This document shows positions 29,981 to 39,175 of a stretch of DNA of 64,000 nt, piece by piece. The stretch covers positions 434,001 through 498,000 of the forward strand of contig NZ_BMCF01000002.1 in NCBI RefSeq assembly GCF_014635045.1. Reading direction: 5' to 3'. How positions within the stretch are numbered: the first letter of the stretch is position 1; the number at the start of each line of letters is the position of its first letter. This stretch comes from Staphylococcus nepalensis. GTDB taxonomy: Bacteria; Bacillota; Bacilli; Staphylococcales; Staphylococcaceae. The translations under genes were made by a program, and so were the position numbers. A model generated the notes under the pieces. The model made no database searches, had not been told where the DNA came from, and worked only from the letters and a program-made list of their open reading frames with translations.

Positions 29981-31080
29981 TCAACGTTTTTTTCTATTTC
30001 TTAAAACTCTATACCTATTTTTTTGTCGATAACCATATGTGCTTTCTAATACAAGTTTTTCATCAGATAACCCAATTCCAATAGCGCCGACAACTGTAGC
30101 TAAAGAAGAAGCAAACCATGCATATCCAGATAACGTGTAAAACCTATACCTTCTTTAATGCCTAAAGTTTGCCCTAAGAAACTGGGTGGTAATAAAGTTA
30201 CAGAAAGTAATAAAAATAAAAGGAACAAAATGAAATAAAATATTAAAATAGAACTCATTAAAGTTGATAACGTGGTTAAGTTATATAGTTTCCTAAATTT
30301 CTTTCTGTTTTTTTTAGATGGCACTTCCCATAAATTATGGGAAACAGTGATCCAAGCGAGCATTCCTAGAATGGAAGATACAGAAGCAAGTAACAGTCGC
30401 CATCCATTAAATAAATAACTTAATTGCCACATTGTAGTAAATGCCATACAAAAAGCACCTGTAGTAAAACCGATAGCTAGTACGCCGCTTAGTGTTTGTA
30501 GCATATTAAGTGGGTTATTAATAAATGTCATACCCGTAAGTATACGCATATAGCCCTTTATTTTAGAACCTAATATAAAACGTGTATGGAAGCTATCCGT
30601 TTCTTTAATTTTCAACCTTACACTTTTATAATTTCGGGGAAATATATTTATGAAAGAGGGGCTTCGTTTATTATTAGAATCATTATCACTTTCACTTATA
30701 GTTAAGGCCATTTTAATAATTAACTGTTTTATAACGTTCTTTTTAAGTTTCCATCCTAAAGAAGGGAGCGAAATTAAAATAACATCATTTTTTTCATTTA
30801 TATCAGCGTTAACTACTTTGCCTTCATGAAATATTGGTAAGTCTGTGATTCCAATGGTAACGTCCCAAGCATTTTTTTTAGTATGCGCATTTATTTTTTG
30901 GAATATCTCATTAATAGATTCAGCAGATCCTGTTAAGGAATCAACGATGGTTTGAACCTGCCATTCTTCTGTGTTTTGACTTACTTCTTTTAAAGCACAA
31001 GGAATCATATCAATTAATGTGTTCACCTTTTTTTCGGCCTCTCCAGGTGAAACAACTAGGCCTAAAATTTTTTTATTCAC
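29981..31080 (-). pseudogene. Unknown two-domain membrane protein, frameshifted near its end
   Basis: A paralogue of the upstream gene at 31101-32201. The N-terminal soluble part (~160 aa) has GLVVSPGEAEKK, TIGITDLPIF and VILISLPSLGW; the C-terminal part has about four membrane segments and an SHNLWE motif. The open frame stops at 30100 (after YLDMHGLLLL). The next frame continues WFASSLATVVGAIGIGL and ends RYRVLRNRKKR at 29981-29983, parallel to WFITSLGVIVGAFGSTM in the paralogue. Restoring one base near 30118-30123 gives 366 aa, exactly the paralogue length. GTG at 31078-31080 is taken as start because GAGGTG lies 6 nt before it. I do not recognise the family. Confidence 0.75.
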
Positions 31081-31100
31081 TATGAACACCTCACTTTATA

Positions 31101-32201
31101 TTATTTCTTATTTGAAGATTTGGCTCTATAGTATCTATTTAATTGTCTATAAGAATAAGTGATTTTTCTGATTTTTTCTTTTTTCTGCATTGTAGAACCG
31201 AAAGCACCCACTATCACGCCCAATGAAGTAATAAACCAACTTAACTTTAAATAATTGAGGGTTGAATGCTCAGGGTTAGCTTTTCCCCACATAGTGAACA
31301 ACGTTTCTGGTATAAAAAATACAATCATTAAAGTCAACATTATATATAATATTAAATAATTTGTAATGGTTACGACACTTAATGTTGTAAAAGTAGTGAT
31401 ATTGTATATAAATCTGTATTTACGCTTATTAGCTGAAGCTTTAGGTTCCCATAAATTATGGGTATACATTAACCAAACAACCATACCAATAATAGCTATA
31501 AGTGTAAGCATGATAAAACGAATTAAGGAGAAATTGTCACTTAATTGCCAAGGTGTGGGAAAAATAGATATATAAGTACCAGTTGCAAACGATAAGGATA
31601 ATATCTTTGTAAAAGAAGTTATCGCTTTCCATGGTTGGTTTAAATATGTCATCCCGCTAATAGTCTGCATTTTCCCAATCATTCTAGAATTTATAATATA
31701 GCGTTTGCTAACATGTTTTTTATTTTTAAAATCTAATTTATTAACCTTTGATAATAGGTTTGTTGTTATATGCATTTTTTTAATGTGCTGAGGATTATAT
31801 TGTGCTGTTTTTGAAAGCAAATCATTGAGTATGTCTTTAATGATATTATGTGCCTTGCTTGTCATATTAATTGCACCTAGACTCGGGAGGAAAATAAGCG
31901 CAGAATTTTGGCTGATGTTCACGTCAGAGATAATCGTCTTCTTTTTTGAAAACCTAGGTAAATCTGTTAAACCTATTATATAATCCCAATTTTTCTCTTC
32001 TCTAATACGATTAATGATATGCATTGCTTTATTTATATGCTCAGAAGAATCAGTTATTGGGTCTTTTTTTATTTCAAACTTTAAATTTATATTCCAATTG
32101 TTTTCTTCTTTGATATTTGTAGATAATTTATTAACAATCTTAGACGTGATTTTTTCTGGCATCCCTGGTGAAGGGACTAAACCTACAACGATGGCATCCA
32201 A
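31101..32201 (-). CDS. Unknown two-domain membrane protein, intact copy
   Basis: 366 aa, start TTG with AGGAGGG 5 nt upstream. Residues 1-~170 are soluble and carry three short conserved pieces shared with the neighbouring paralogue: GLVPSPGMPEK, IIGLTDLPRF and ALIFLPSLGA. Residues ~190-340 contain about four membrane segments, with a THNLWEPKA motif after the second. The C-terminus is basic (YSYRQLNRYYRAKSSNKK). It lies 20 bp upstream of the frameshifted paralogue in the same direction, so the two form a tandem pair and probably an operon. No catalytic motif or named domain is recognisable; function unknown. Confidence 0.8.
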   Translation of the reverse strand: MDAIVVGLVPSPGMPEKITSKIVNKLSTNIKEENNWNINLKFEIKKDPITDSSEHINKAMHIINRIREEKNWDYIIGLTDLPRFSKKKTIISDVNISQNSALIFLPSLGAINMTSKAHNIIKDILNDLLSKTAQYNPQHIKKMHITTNLLSKVNKLDFKNKKHVSKRYIINSRMIGKMQTISGMTYLNQPWKAITSFTKILSLSFATGTYISIFPTPWQLSDNFSLIRFIMLTLIAIIGMVVWLMYTHNLWEPKASANKRKYRFIYNITTFTTLSVVTITNYLILYIMLTLMIVFFIPETLFTMWGKANPEHSTLNYLKLSWFITSLGVIVGAFGSTMQKKEKIRKITYSYRQLNRYYRAKSSNKK

Positions 32202-32353
32202 TGTATCCCTCCTTTACTTTACGACTTCTTCAATCTATAAATTTTATATTCCCTTAATTGTTAGATAAAAACTGCGAAATAATTAACAGCATAATATATG
32301 TTGTCAATTTACAATTTTAGGGTAAACAAATCGTAATATAGAAAGGAGTTTAT

Positions 32354-32980
32354 ATGATGAAGTTAAATGCAATTATTTTAAACGGCTCTTTGAAACATGG
32401 AGATGAAGGTTCTAATACTGAAGCTTTAGCAAAAGAAGTTATTGAAATTTATCAAAAAGAGAATGTAAACAGCGAAATCATTCGTTTAAGTGACTATCAC
32501 ATTTCATATGGCATATCTGATGATATGGGCGAAGGTGATGAATGGCCTGAAATTTTAAAAAAAATTGCAAATGCGGATATTTTGATTATTGGAACACCTT
32601 TATGGTTAGGAGAAAAAAGTAGTGTTGCTACATTAGCGATTGAACGGTTATATGGCAGTAGCAGTTTAACAAATGAGCAAGGTCAATCAATTTTCTATAA
32701 TAAAGTAGGCGGCGCCGTAGTTACAGGTAATGAAGATGGCGCTAAACATGCAGCAACTTCCATATTATATTCGCTATCTCACATCGGGTTTACTATACCA
32801 CCGAACGTCGATGCATATTGGGTAGGCGAAGCTGGTCCAGGCCCTTCATATATGGATATTGATTACGAAAATGACTTCACAAAAAAACATGTAGAAATGT
32901 TAGCATATAATACCATTCATTTAGCTAAAATTTTCAAGGAAAACCCTATACCGAACAAAGGTAATCTATTAAATGACTAA
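32354..32980 (+). CDS. Flavodoxin-like NAD(P)H-dependent FMN reductase
   Basis: 208 aa, flavodoxin fold. The FMN-phosphate loop is seen as LNGSLKHGDEGSNTEALAKE near residues 9-28. DILIIGTPLWLGEKSSVATLAIERL is the second FMN-contacting region and GGAVVTGNEDGAKHAATSILYSL the third. Likely a cytoplasmic flavin-dependent quinone, nitro or iron(III) reductase; the substrate is not evident. Two adjacent ATGs follow AAAGGAG; either may start. Divergent from the unknown membrane pair and upstream of the alcohol dehydrogenase. Confidence 0.85.
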   Translation: MMKLNAIILNGSLKHGDEGSNTEALAKEVIEIYQKENVNSEIIRLSDYHISYGISDDMGEGDEWPEILKKIANADILIIGTPLWLGEKSSVATLAIERLYGSSSLTNEQGQSIFYNKVGGAVVTGNEDGAKHAATSILYSLSHIGFTIPPNVDAYWVGEAGPGPSYMDIDYENDFTKKHVEMLAYNTIHLAKIFKENPIPNKGNLLND

Positions 32981-33285
32981 AAGCAAAATTTGAAATCATT
33001 TTATAAACGTAACAAATAAGGTTCTTGGGCAACATCCTTCTACAAACTACCACGCTAACGATGACACTTGCCTAAGTGCTCAATTTAAAATTGTTTATTA
33101 AAATTAGCAAAACGTATTTTCAAAACTAAATCGAACGGTAATAAAGAAGACATTATAACGAAGACAACTCTTATTATCGTAGTAACCAACCAATCTATAA
33201 TAAACAAAAGTAACCTAAAGTTTATTTATTACAATATAAGGGAAAAATTTATGTGACACAGTAAAAATTAGAAAGAGGTGGCAAT
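32981..33285. other. 305-bp gap between the flavodoxin-like gene and the alcohol dehydrogenase gene
   Basis: No ORF. A loose hairpin (CTTGGGCAA near 33022 against TTGCCTAAG near 33070, one G-U pair) may terminate the upstream gene, although there is no T-run. The rest is AT-rich and should hold the next promoter. Confidence 0.4.
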
Positions 33286-34434
33286 ATGAAAGCAGTTACT
33301 TTTCAAGGACAAAAACAGATGGAAGTAAGACAAGTCAAAGATCCTAGCATTGAGGCAACTACAGATGCAATCATTAAAGTTACAGCATCCGGTATTTGTG
33401 GATCGGATTTGCATTTGTATCACCAAGGTGATTTAATGATGGATCCAGGATTTGTTATAGGGCATGAACCTATGGGCATCGTTGAAGAAGTGGGTAAAGA
33501 CGTTAAAAAACTTAAAAAGGGCGATCGCGTTGTCATACCATTTAATATCGGTTGTGGAGATTGTTATTATTGTAACCATGATATGGAATCTCAATGTGAC
33601 AATTCAAATCAAGATCCAATAAACTGGAAAATGGATAATGGCGGTTTGTTTGGTTTTGGTAGTATGCACGGCAATCACTGGGGAGGCCAAGCCGAATATC
33701 TTAGAGTGCCATATGCAGACTTTTCTTCTTTCGTAGTACCTGATAATGATAAAAAAGATGAAGAAGTACTTTTTTTATCTGACGTAGTGCCAACTGCATA
33801 TTGGAGTGTAGAACATGCTGGTGTTAAATCAGGTGATACTGTAGTTATACTCGGTTGTGGACCGATTGGTTTAATGGCTCAAAAATTCTCTAAAATGAAG
33901 GGGGCTAAACGCGTAATCGGTATAGATAATGTAACGCATAGACTGCAACACGCGAAACAATATAATCAAGTTGAAGTTTACAATTTCGACGAAGAAAAAG
34001 AAATCGGAAAATTACTTCGTGAAACAACGCAAGGCGGCGCAGATGTCGTTATTGATTGTGTAGGCATGGACGGTCAAGTAAAAGAATCTGAACGTAATTT
34101 AAGTTCAAATTCAGCGCAACGTGGAACGATAAGTCCAATTGATACGGCGGCTGAAGCAGTAAGGAAATTTGGCACAATTCAATTAACAGGTATATATGCC
34201 AGCCCAGCAGACGATTTTCCGTTAAATTTAATATTTAACCGTAACGTTCAAGTAAAAACAGGCCAAGCGCCAGTCATCCATCTCATGCCAAAACTATATG
34301 ACATGATTCAAGATGGCACTTTTGACCCAACTGATATTATTACGCATACGATGCCTTTAGATGAAGCAGCTGAGGCTTATGAAATATTTGATCAGAAAAA
34401 GGATAACAATATTAAAGTCGTGTTAAAACCTTAA
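33286..34434 (+). CDS. Zinc-dependent alcohol dehydrogenase
   Basis: Medium-chain dehydrogenase of 382 aa, resembling glutathione-independent formaldehyde dehydrogenase-like proteins. Catalytic zinc ligands are in GICGSDLHLYH (Cys ~38) and GHEPMGIVEEVG (His ~61, Glu ~62). Structural zinc cysteines lie in GCGDCYYCNHDMESQC. The NAD(P) fold has VVILGCGPIGLMAQ near residue 185. RBS AAAGAGGTGG precedes the ATG. Oxidation of an alcohol to aldehyde is inferred; substrate unknown. Confidence 0.9.
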   Translation: MKAVTFQGQKQMEVRQVKDPSIEATTDAIIKVTASGICGSDLHLYHQGDLMMDPGFVIGHEPMGIVEEVGKDVKKLKKGDRVVIPFNIGCGDCYYCNHDMESQCDNSNQDPINWKMDNGGLFGFGSMHGNHWGGQAEYLRVPYADFSSFVVPDNDKKDEEVLFLSDVVPTAYWSVEHAGVKSGDTVVILGCGPIGLMAQKFSKMKGAKRVIGIDNVTHRLQHAKQYNQVEVYNFDEEKEIGKLLRETTQGGADVVIDCVGMDGQVKESERNLSSNSAQRGTISPIDTAAEAVRKFGTIQLTGIYASPADDFPLNLIFNRNVQVKTGQAPVIHLMPKLYDMIQDGTFDPTDIITHTMPLDEAAEAYEIFDQKKDNNIKVVLKP

Positions 34435-34540
34435 ATACGCTACAGCAAATCTATCATAACAATATTTTGAACAACAAACACTATAGAGCCTTATCTAAAA
34501 CTCAAGAGAAATGTTATAACAATTCAAATAGTAAACAAAA

Positions 34541-34583
34541 AAATCTCCACGTAAATCAGATATTTATTAATGGAGATTTTTTT
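34541..34583 (+). terminator. Terminator of the alcohol dehydrogenase gene
   Basis: AAATCTCCA (34541-34549) pairs with TGGAGATTT, followed by a T-run ending at 34583. Confidence 0.85.
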
Positions 34584-34684
34584 ATGAGGAATTCAATTAT
34601 ATATTTAAAACTAAAATAAAAAAAGCAATCATCGTAGTCATATAGTAATTTAACTTAAAATTCAACATAATAAAATGACTCATA

Positions 34685-34743
34685 TTATCTGATTAGCTTA
34701 TAGAGATAGACATCAAATAATCTAATCAGATAAACTAGTATTC
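34685..34743. repeat. Inverted repeat, 12-bp perfect arms
   Basis: TTATCTGATTAG (34685-34696) and CTAATCAGATAA (34732-34743), with a 35-bp spacer and no T-run. Confidence 0.7.
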
Positions 34744-34831
34744 AAAAAGTGATATAAAACTTTAAGTAATTAAGTATCACAAAGTGGAGAAGCATCTCAA
34801 ATCGTAAATACAACTATAAACCTAACTTTAA

Positions 34832-34869
<38 letters not shown>

Positions 34870-35042
34870 TGAAAATAAATATAGTAATTGAATGATATGT
34901 CTTTTACGATACGTTTCATCAAGTTACTATAGGTGTATACGTTATTCAATTGTAATTTAAACTTTAAGTACATACGTTTATATATAGCCATCGTTATCTA
35001 TTGAATATCAATTTAGTTTTAAATATTTCATATCATAAACTT

Positions 35043-35090
35043 TATATTGACTAAGCAATTTAAGCGTATTTAAATTGCTTAGTCAATATA
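35043..35090. repeat. Perfect 20-bp inverted repeat with 8-bp loop
   Basis: Arm 1 is 35043-35062 (TATATTGACTAAGCAATTTA) and arm 2 is its exact reverse complement at 35071-35090. No T-run follows on either strand, so a simple terminator is less likely than a structured RNA, a protein site or a mobile-element end. Confidence 0.85.
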
Positions 35091-35182
35091 TATACTTATA
35101 AGTATGCCAATACATCTTAATTAAACTGATAAACTGACGTTATAATCTAAACAAGCAATAAGTTGCTATATACTAATTATAA

Positions 35183-35362
35183 TTATTTACTTAAATTAAT
35201 TGATAGTTTATTAAGTACAGCGCTTTGTCTATAAAGTGAACTATCTATAAAAATGTCTGTGATCTTATCTATTGCAGTTAAATCATTTACAATAGCATGA
35301 ATATCAACACACGGTAATACAATTTGATGCTCAAATATAGGAACGTCAGCGTCATAAATCAT
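35183..35362 (-). CDS. Orphan 59-residue ORF, possibly a gene fragment
   Basis: The minus frame reads MIYDADVPIFEHQIVLPCVD and later FIDSSLYRQSAVLNKL to a TAA. Composition (Asp, Ile, Pro, Cys, a YRQS motif) looks like real protein, unlike the random Asn/Ile/Tyr-rich frames around it. The frame stays open upstream of the ATG for about 14 more codons (YSSHFTTNALFL) to a TAA, and there is no good RBS. It may be the C-terminal remnant of a longer gene. Family not recognised. Confidence 0.4.
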   Translation of the reverse strand: MIYDADVPIFEHQIVLPCVDIHAIVNDLTAIDKITDIFIDSSLYRQSAVLNKLSINLSK

Positions 35363-35462
35363 TAAAAATAGTGCATTCGTAGTAAAATGGCTGCTATAAG
35401 TTTACAAATGACAGGTTTTGCTATAAAAATATATAATATTTTAGTCTTTAACTGATGGTTTT

Positions 35463-35534
35463 GAAGTAGTATATTAAACTATAAAGTTTACATAACATAA
35501 ATAAAGTAAACTAATAAAATATTAAGTCTACTTC
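35463..35534. repeat. Nested inverted repeat, 29-bp half-sites
   Basis: GAAGTAG (35463-35469) and AGTTTAC (35485-35491) on the left mirror GTAAACT (35506-35512) and CTACTTC (35528-35534) on the right at identical spacing. TTGCTATAA (35418-35426) and TTATAGCAA (35535-35543) add an outer pair. Confidence 0.65.
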
Positions 35535-35582
35535 TTATAGCAATAAATCGCGCTTTTTTCACATATTTCACGTGTTTCCATC

Positions 35583-35629
35583 AAAAAAACCCAAAGAACC
35601 GAGACATTGTACATATCCCGGTTCTTTGA
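35583..35629 (-). terminator. Terminator of cfa
   Basis: CAAAGAACCG (35592-35601) and CGGTTCTTTG (35620-35629) with the T-run (GGTTTTTTT) on the minus strand after the stem. Confidence 0.88.
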
Positions 35630-35643
35630 TGAATGGCTATTTA

Positions 35644-36840
35644 TTACTCATCCTCTTGGTATAAATAATCTCTTGTCATCGGTAAATCATTGTTCACACC
35701 TTTTGTAATCAAGAATTGATGTAAATCCGACACACCATAAGTGAAGTTTGCAGCACATGCATTTAAATATAAACGCCACATTCGAATAAATCGTTCATCA
35801 AATTGATCACGAACTTTATCTATATTAGATTCAAAGTTTTCTACCCAATGACGTAACGTTAATGTATAGTGTCTTCTTAGGCTTTCCACATCAACAATTC
35901 TTAAATTATTTTGTGACATATGGTCAATTAATTCTCTAATCGATGGAATTGCGCCTCCTGGGAAGATATATTTAGTAAGGAACTCATTACCTTCTACTTC
36001 CTCCAGGCCGGTAATACAATGCAACAGTGCTACTCCACCCTCTTTTAATAACTTGTGTGTATTATCCATAAATGTTGGGATATTCTCATGACCGACGTGT
36101 TCCAGCATACCTACGCTCACAATGCGATCAAAGGTTATATTTTCATTCATAAGGTCTCTATAATCCATCAATTTCACATCTACTTGCCCTACTAATCCTT
36201 CAGCTTCAACACGTTCTAATGTTTTTCTATATTGCTCTTCACTTAGTGTGATTCCCAATGATCGAACATTATATTGCTTTGCAGCTTCAATGATGAGATG
36301 TCCCCATCCTGAACCAATATCTAACAAACGTTGCCCTGGCTGTAAATTCAATTTTTTTAGTATATGGTTCATTTTATTGACTTGTGCTTCGTACAATGAA
36401 TCATGTTCTGATTTAAAATATGCACATGAATAGTTCATAGTAGGATCTAACCAAAGACGATAAAAATCATTGCCTATATCGTAATGAAACGAAGCATTTT
36501 CTTTAGATGTTTGTTTGTTATTCCCTTTTTTAGTTGATTTGCTTAATTTTTTCTTAGGTTGATTTATAAAACTACTTTGTTTAGAAAATATCGTTTCCAT
36601 TACATATTCTAAATGACCTTCTACTTCAATATCTTTATCCATATAACCTTCAGCTAAGGCAATCATAGGATTTTCTTTTAAAGATTTTCGATTTAATGGT
36701 TTATTAAAAGTCAAACGGAATTTCGAAATTCCGTCATTATAATGGATTGTTGAACCATCCCAAAACGTCACATCAAACGGCTCCGTTGATAAATTTTTCA
36801 ATAACTTTTTGTATATCACTTTTTTAATTGACATAGCCAT
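35644..36840 (-). CDS. cfa: Cyclopropane-fatty-acyl-phospholipid synthase family protein
   Basis: SAM-dependent methyltransferase of 398 aa that adds a methylene group across the double bond of membrane phospholipid acyl chains. The SAM site RLLDIGSGWGHLIIEAA is near residues 171-187. Preceding it is the family signature NASFHYDIGNDFYRLWLDPTMNYSCAYF, written here in parts: HYDIGNDFY and MNYSCAYF. MLEHVGHENI and HCITG follow. N-terminal ~100 residues match the Cfa lipid-binding domain. SD AGGAGTG precedes the ATG. Staphylococcal lipids are largely branched saturated, so the physiological substrate is uncertain. Divergent from the DUF308-like gene. Confidence 0.88.
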   Translation of the reverse strand: MAMSIKKVIYKKLLKNLSTEPFDVTFWDGSTIHYNDGISKFRLTFNKPLNRKSLKENPMIALAEGYMDKDIEVEGHLEYVMETIFSKQSSFINQPKKKLSKSTKKGNNKQTSKENASFHYDIGNDFYRLWLDPTMNYSCAYFKSEHDSLYEAQVNKMNHILKKLNLQPGQRLLDIGSGWGHLIIEAAKQYNVRSLGITLSEEQYRKTLERVEAEGLVGQVDVKLMDYRDLMNENITFDRIVSVGMLEHVGHENIPTFMDNTHKLLKEGGVALLHCITGLEEVEGNEFLTKYIFPGGAIPSIRELIDHMSQNNLRIVDVESLRRHYTLTLRHWVENFESNIDKVRDQFDERFIRMWRLYLNACAANFTYGVSDLHQFLITKGVNNDLPMTRDYLYQEDE

Positions 36841-37025
36841 TGATTAAACACTCCTATACATACTTTCTAATAACATACTATATATATAGATTGAACTTAA
36901 ATAGAGATTAAATCAAATATTACAATTTAGCTTTCTATAAACAATTAACATAATAATATTATTGAAAATAAACGTGTTGAAGGCTATGGTTTGGGGTAAA
37001 TATTACTTAGAATGGGGTGAAATAG

Positions 37026-37547
37026 ATGTATCCAAAAACAGGCATCAAATGGTCTAGCTTATTAATTGGCGTTTTTTTCTTAATTATTGGTGTATTTATC
37101 GTTAGTTTTCCAGAAGAAAATTTATTTGCTATTACTTGGTTGATTGGTATTTTATTTATTATTAATGGTTTTATTGAAATATTTATCAGACGTGTTATGA
37201 AACAAGCGACTCAAAATGGTTCCAATATACTTATTGTATTGGGCATTATTAATATTATCATCGGTGTACTTATATTATTTAATGTAGTAACAAGCACGAC
37301 ATTTATCGTTTATTTATTCGCGATTTGGTTTATTATTAACGCACTTTTTAATATGTTTACTGTGACACCAGCAGAAAAATCAAATAGAGGTTTCCATAGT
37401 TTATCTATCATTTTAAATATTATAGAAATCATATTTGGGGTTATTTTACTATTCAACCCTCTTATAGCAGCTGTTATCATTGCTATATTTATGAGTGCTG
37501 TTTTCTTTATTATTGGCATAACTTATATTATAGACGCCTTACATTAA
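37026..37547 (+). CDS. DUF308/HdeD-like membrane protein
   Basis: 173 aa, almost wholly membrane, with six hydrophobic segments in three pairs (IGVFFLIIGVFIVSFPE, ITWLIGILFIINGFIEIF, ILIVLGIINIIIGVLILF, and later ones). Repeated LxGxxFIINxxxEI-like units are typical of the HdeD/DUF308 family, whose function is largely unknown apart from acid-stress roles in enterobacteria. RBS GGGGTGAAAT precedes the ATG. Transcribed divergently from cfa, which may hint at a shared envelope-stress response; that is only inference. Confidence 0.85.
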   Translation: MYPKTGIKWSSLLIGVFFLIIGVFIVSFPEENLFAITWLIGILFIINGFIEIFIRRVMKQATQNGSNILIVLGIINIIIGVLILFNVVTSTTFIVYLFAIWFIINALFNMFTVTPAEKSNRGFHSLSIILNIIEIIFGVILLFNPLIAAVIIAIFMSAVFFIIGITYIIDALH

Positions 37548-37600
37548 TAAGTTTCAATATATATTAAATATTGAAATATTTCTTTTAGTAATTTAACAAT

Positions 37601-37646
37601 CAAAGAAGCATATTCCTGAAATATAAGGAATATGCTTCTTTGATAT
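37601..37646 (+). terminator. Terminator of the DUF308-like gene
   Basis: Perfect 17-bp arms: 37601-37617 (CAAAGAAGCATATTCCT) and 37626-37642, followed by ATATATTTTT. Confidence 0.85.
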
Positions 37647-37836
37647 ATTTTTAATTTTATATTATAAAATTATTTTTTACTATTCTGTTAATAGAATGAA
37701 TTGATATTGCAAATGATATGCGTTGTACTTTATACTAAAAATGTGGAAGACAACTAGAATTTACATTACATGATAATCCACTCAAAGTTCACTGTTATAT
37801 GAAGTGTGTGTCTTTATATAACCGACTTTTGAACAT

Positions 37837-37883
37837 AAGAAAGCATACTGGATTGGGGCTTATGTTTACCAGTATGCTTTCTT
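37837..37883. terminator. Hairpin immediately downstream of femB
   Basis: AAGAAAGCATACTGG (37837-37851) and CCAGTATGCTTTCTT (37869-37883) are perfect 15-bp arms ending 2 bp from the femB stop. It probably terminates femAB transcription; the better T-run is on the plus strand, so it may act in both directions. Confidence 0.75.
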
Positions 37884-37885
37884 TT

Positions 37886-39145
37886 TTATTTTTTGATTTT
37901 TTTTCTAATATTATTCAATGTATTAAATAACCAATATTTAGATTTCTTAATCGGTTTATAAAAATCACCAATTAATTCTTCTATTTGTACTCCAAAACCA
38001 CGTTTAAATCGATATACGCCATAATCTTCACTGTTTTCAGTAAAATCACCTGATAAACCGTAGAAGTTGTAACGGCCGTATCCATGATCAAAACAATAAT
38101 TAATCATATGCCAATGCATCATATAAGGGCCCATATATTGGTTATATTTTTCAGATGAACCACCTGAAAAATAATTCACTTCATAAGCATTAGCAAAATA
38201 CACGCCTGCCGCAAGATTTAAAATAGAACCGTCTGTTAACCTTAACTCACTGGCATGTAACAATTCTTTTTTGTCATGCTCAATTTGTTTATCTATTTCA
38301 GCAATTTTTTTTAGTTGTTTATCTGATTTATTTTCTTTTTGCATCATTTGATCTCTGCGTGCTTCTTTATCATTAATACTTTCTTGTGTATTAATGATAT
38401 ATTCGTCTAAATCTATATAGGCTAAAGGAAGTAATGCTTTGTCTCCATAATTGTCTATAAAATTATAGAAATATTCATCCGTTTTAGATACAAACCCAGC
38501 CCGCTCTTCTGTTTCACGGTAAAGCGATAAAAAGAGATCAAATTCATCTTTTTCTAAAAATCTTACTTTTACCCCAAAATTAATTGCCTTATTAATATTA
38601 CGCTTTCTTTGACTATCAAATTGTTTTTTTAGTGATGCTGGCGTTTGGCCATCCAAATTCAAAACGCCCATCCATCTTACTTGACTTGATGTATCATATT
38701 CAGTTGTAAATCCATGGTGTGTATAGCCATGAGACTTAAATAAATTAACAAGCGCATCACTTTTTTCATGATTGGGTAATGGATTAACGTCTTTATCATA
38801 GATTTGATATATCCAATATGGATCCATTTTTACATACAAACAGTTTTGTTTTTGAAGATAAGTATCTAATTCCCGTAAATAGAAGTCCACTAAGCCTAAG
38901 TCTTTATAATCCATTACTGGACCTCGATTTGAATAATATACATAGCTACCCATCGTTGGAATTTTAGAGAAAAGACTAGCAGCAATCACTTGATTATCAT
39001 CATCTTTTAAGCCCAATAAAACAACTTGAAAACCATCTTCTTCTCTAGTAGCTATATTTTCCTTTACTTGAAAATAATGACTCTCTAATGCTGGGTTTTG
39101 TACAAAATTGTCATATTCTTTGACAGTTAACTCTGTAAATTTCAT
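37886..39145 (-). CDS. femB: Aminoacyltransferase FemB (glycines 4-5 of the interpeptide bridge)
   Basis: Adds the last two glycines to the pentaglycine bridge on lipid II, using glycyl-tRNA. At 419 aa it has the same length as S. aureus FemB and reads [18 protein letters not shown] at the start. [31 protein letters not shown] and [20 protein letters not shown] are family landmarks in the two GNAT-like domains. A coiled-coil arm lies at about residues 245-300 ([18 protein letters not shown]). It follows femA by 30 bp. Confidence 0.96.
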   Translation of the reverse strand: MKFTELTVKEYDNFVQNPALESHYFQVKENIATREEDGFQVVLLGLKDDDNQVIAASLFSKIPTMGSYVYYSNRGPVMDYKDLGLVDFYLRELDTYLQKQNCLYVKMDPYWIYQIYDKDVNPLPNHEKSDALVNLFKSHGYTHHGFTTEYDTSSQVRWMGVLNLDGQTPASLKKQFDSQRKRNINKAINFGVKVRFLEKDEFDLFLSLYRETEERAGFVSKTDEYFYNFIDNYGDKALLPLAYIDLDEYIINTQESINDKEARRDQMMQKENKSDKQLKKIAEIDKQIEHDKKELLHASELRLTDGSILNLAAGVYFANAYEVNYFSGGSSEKYNQYMGPYMMHWHMINYCFDHGYGRYNFYGLSGDFTENSEDYGVYRFKRGFGVQIEELIGDFYKPIKKSKYWLFNTLNNIRKKIKK

Positions 39146-39175
39146 TATAGCTAGTTCCTTTCTAAATTATATTGC

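Noticed and set aside
29788-30084. 98-codon plus frame after the BCCT remnant
   Set aside because: Overlaps the terminator and runs antisense to the frameshifted tail of the membrane protein at 29981-31080, which explains the sequence better.
37837-37883. Considered as a plus-strand terminator of an unannotated gene between the DUF308-like gene and femB
   Set aside because: No ORF lies in 37643-37836; the hairpin is most simply the femB terminator.
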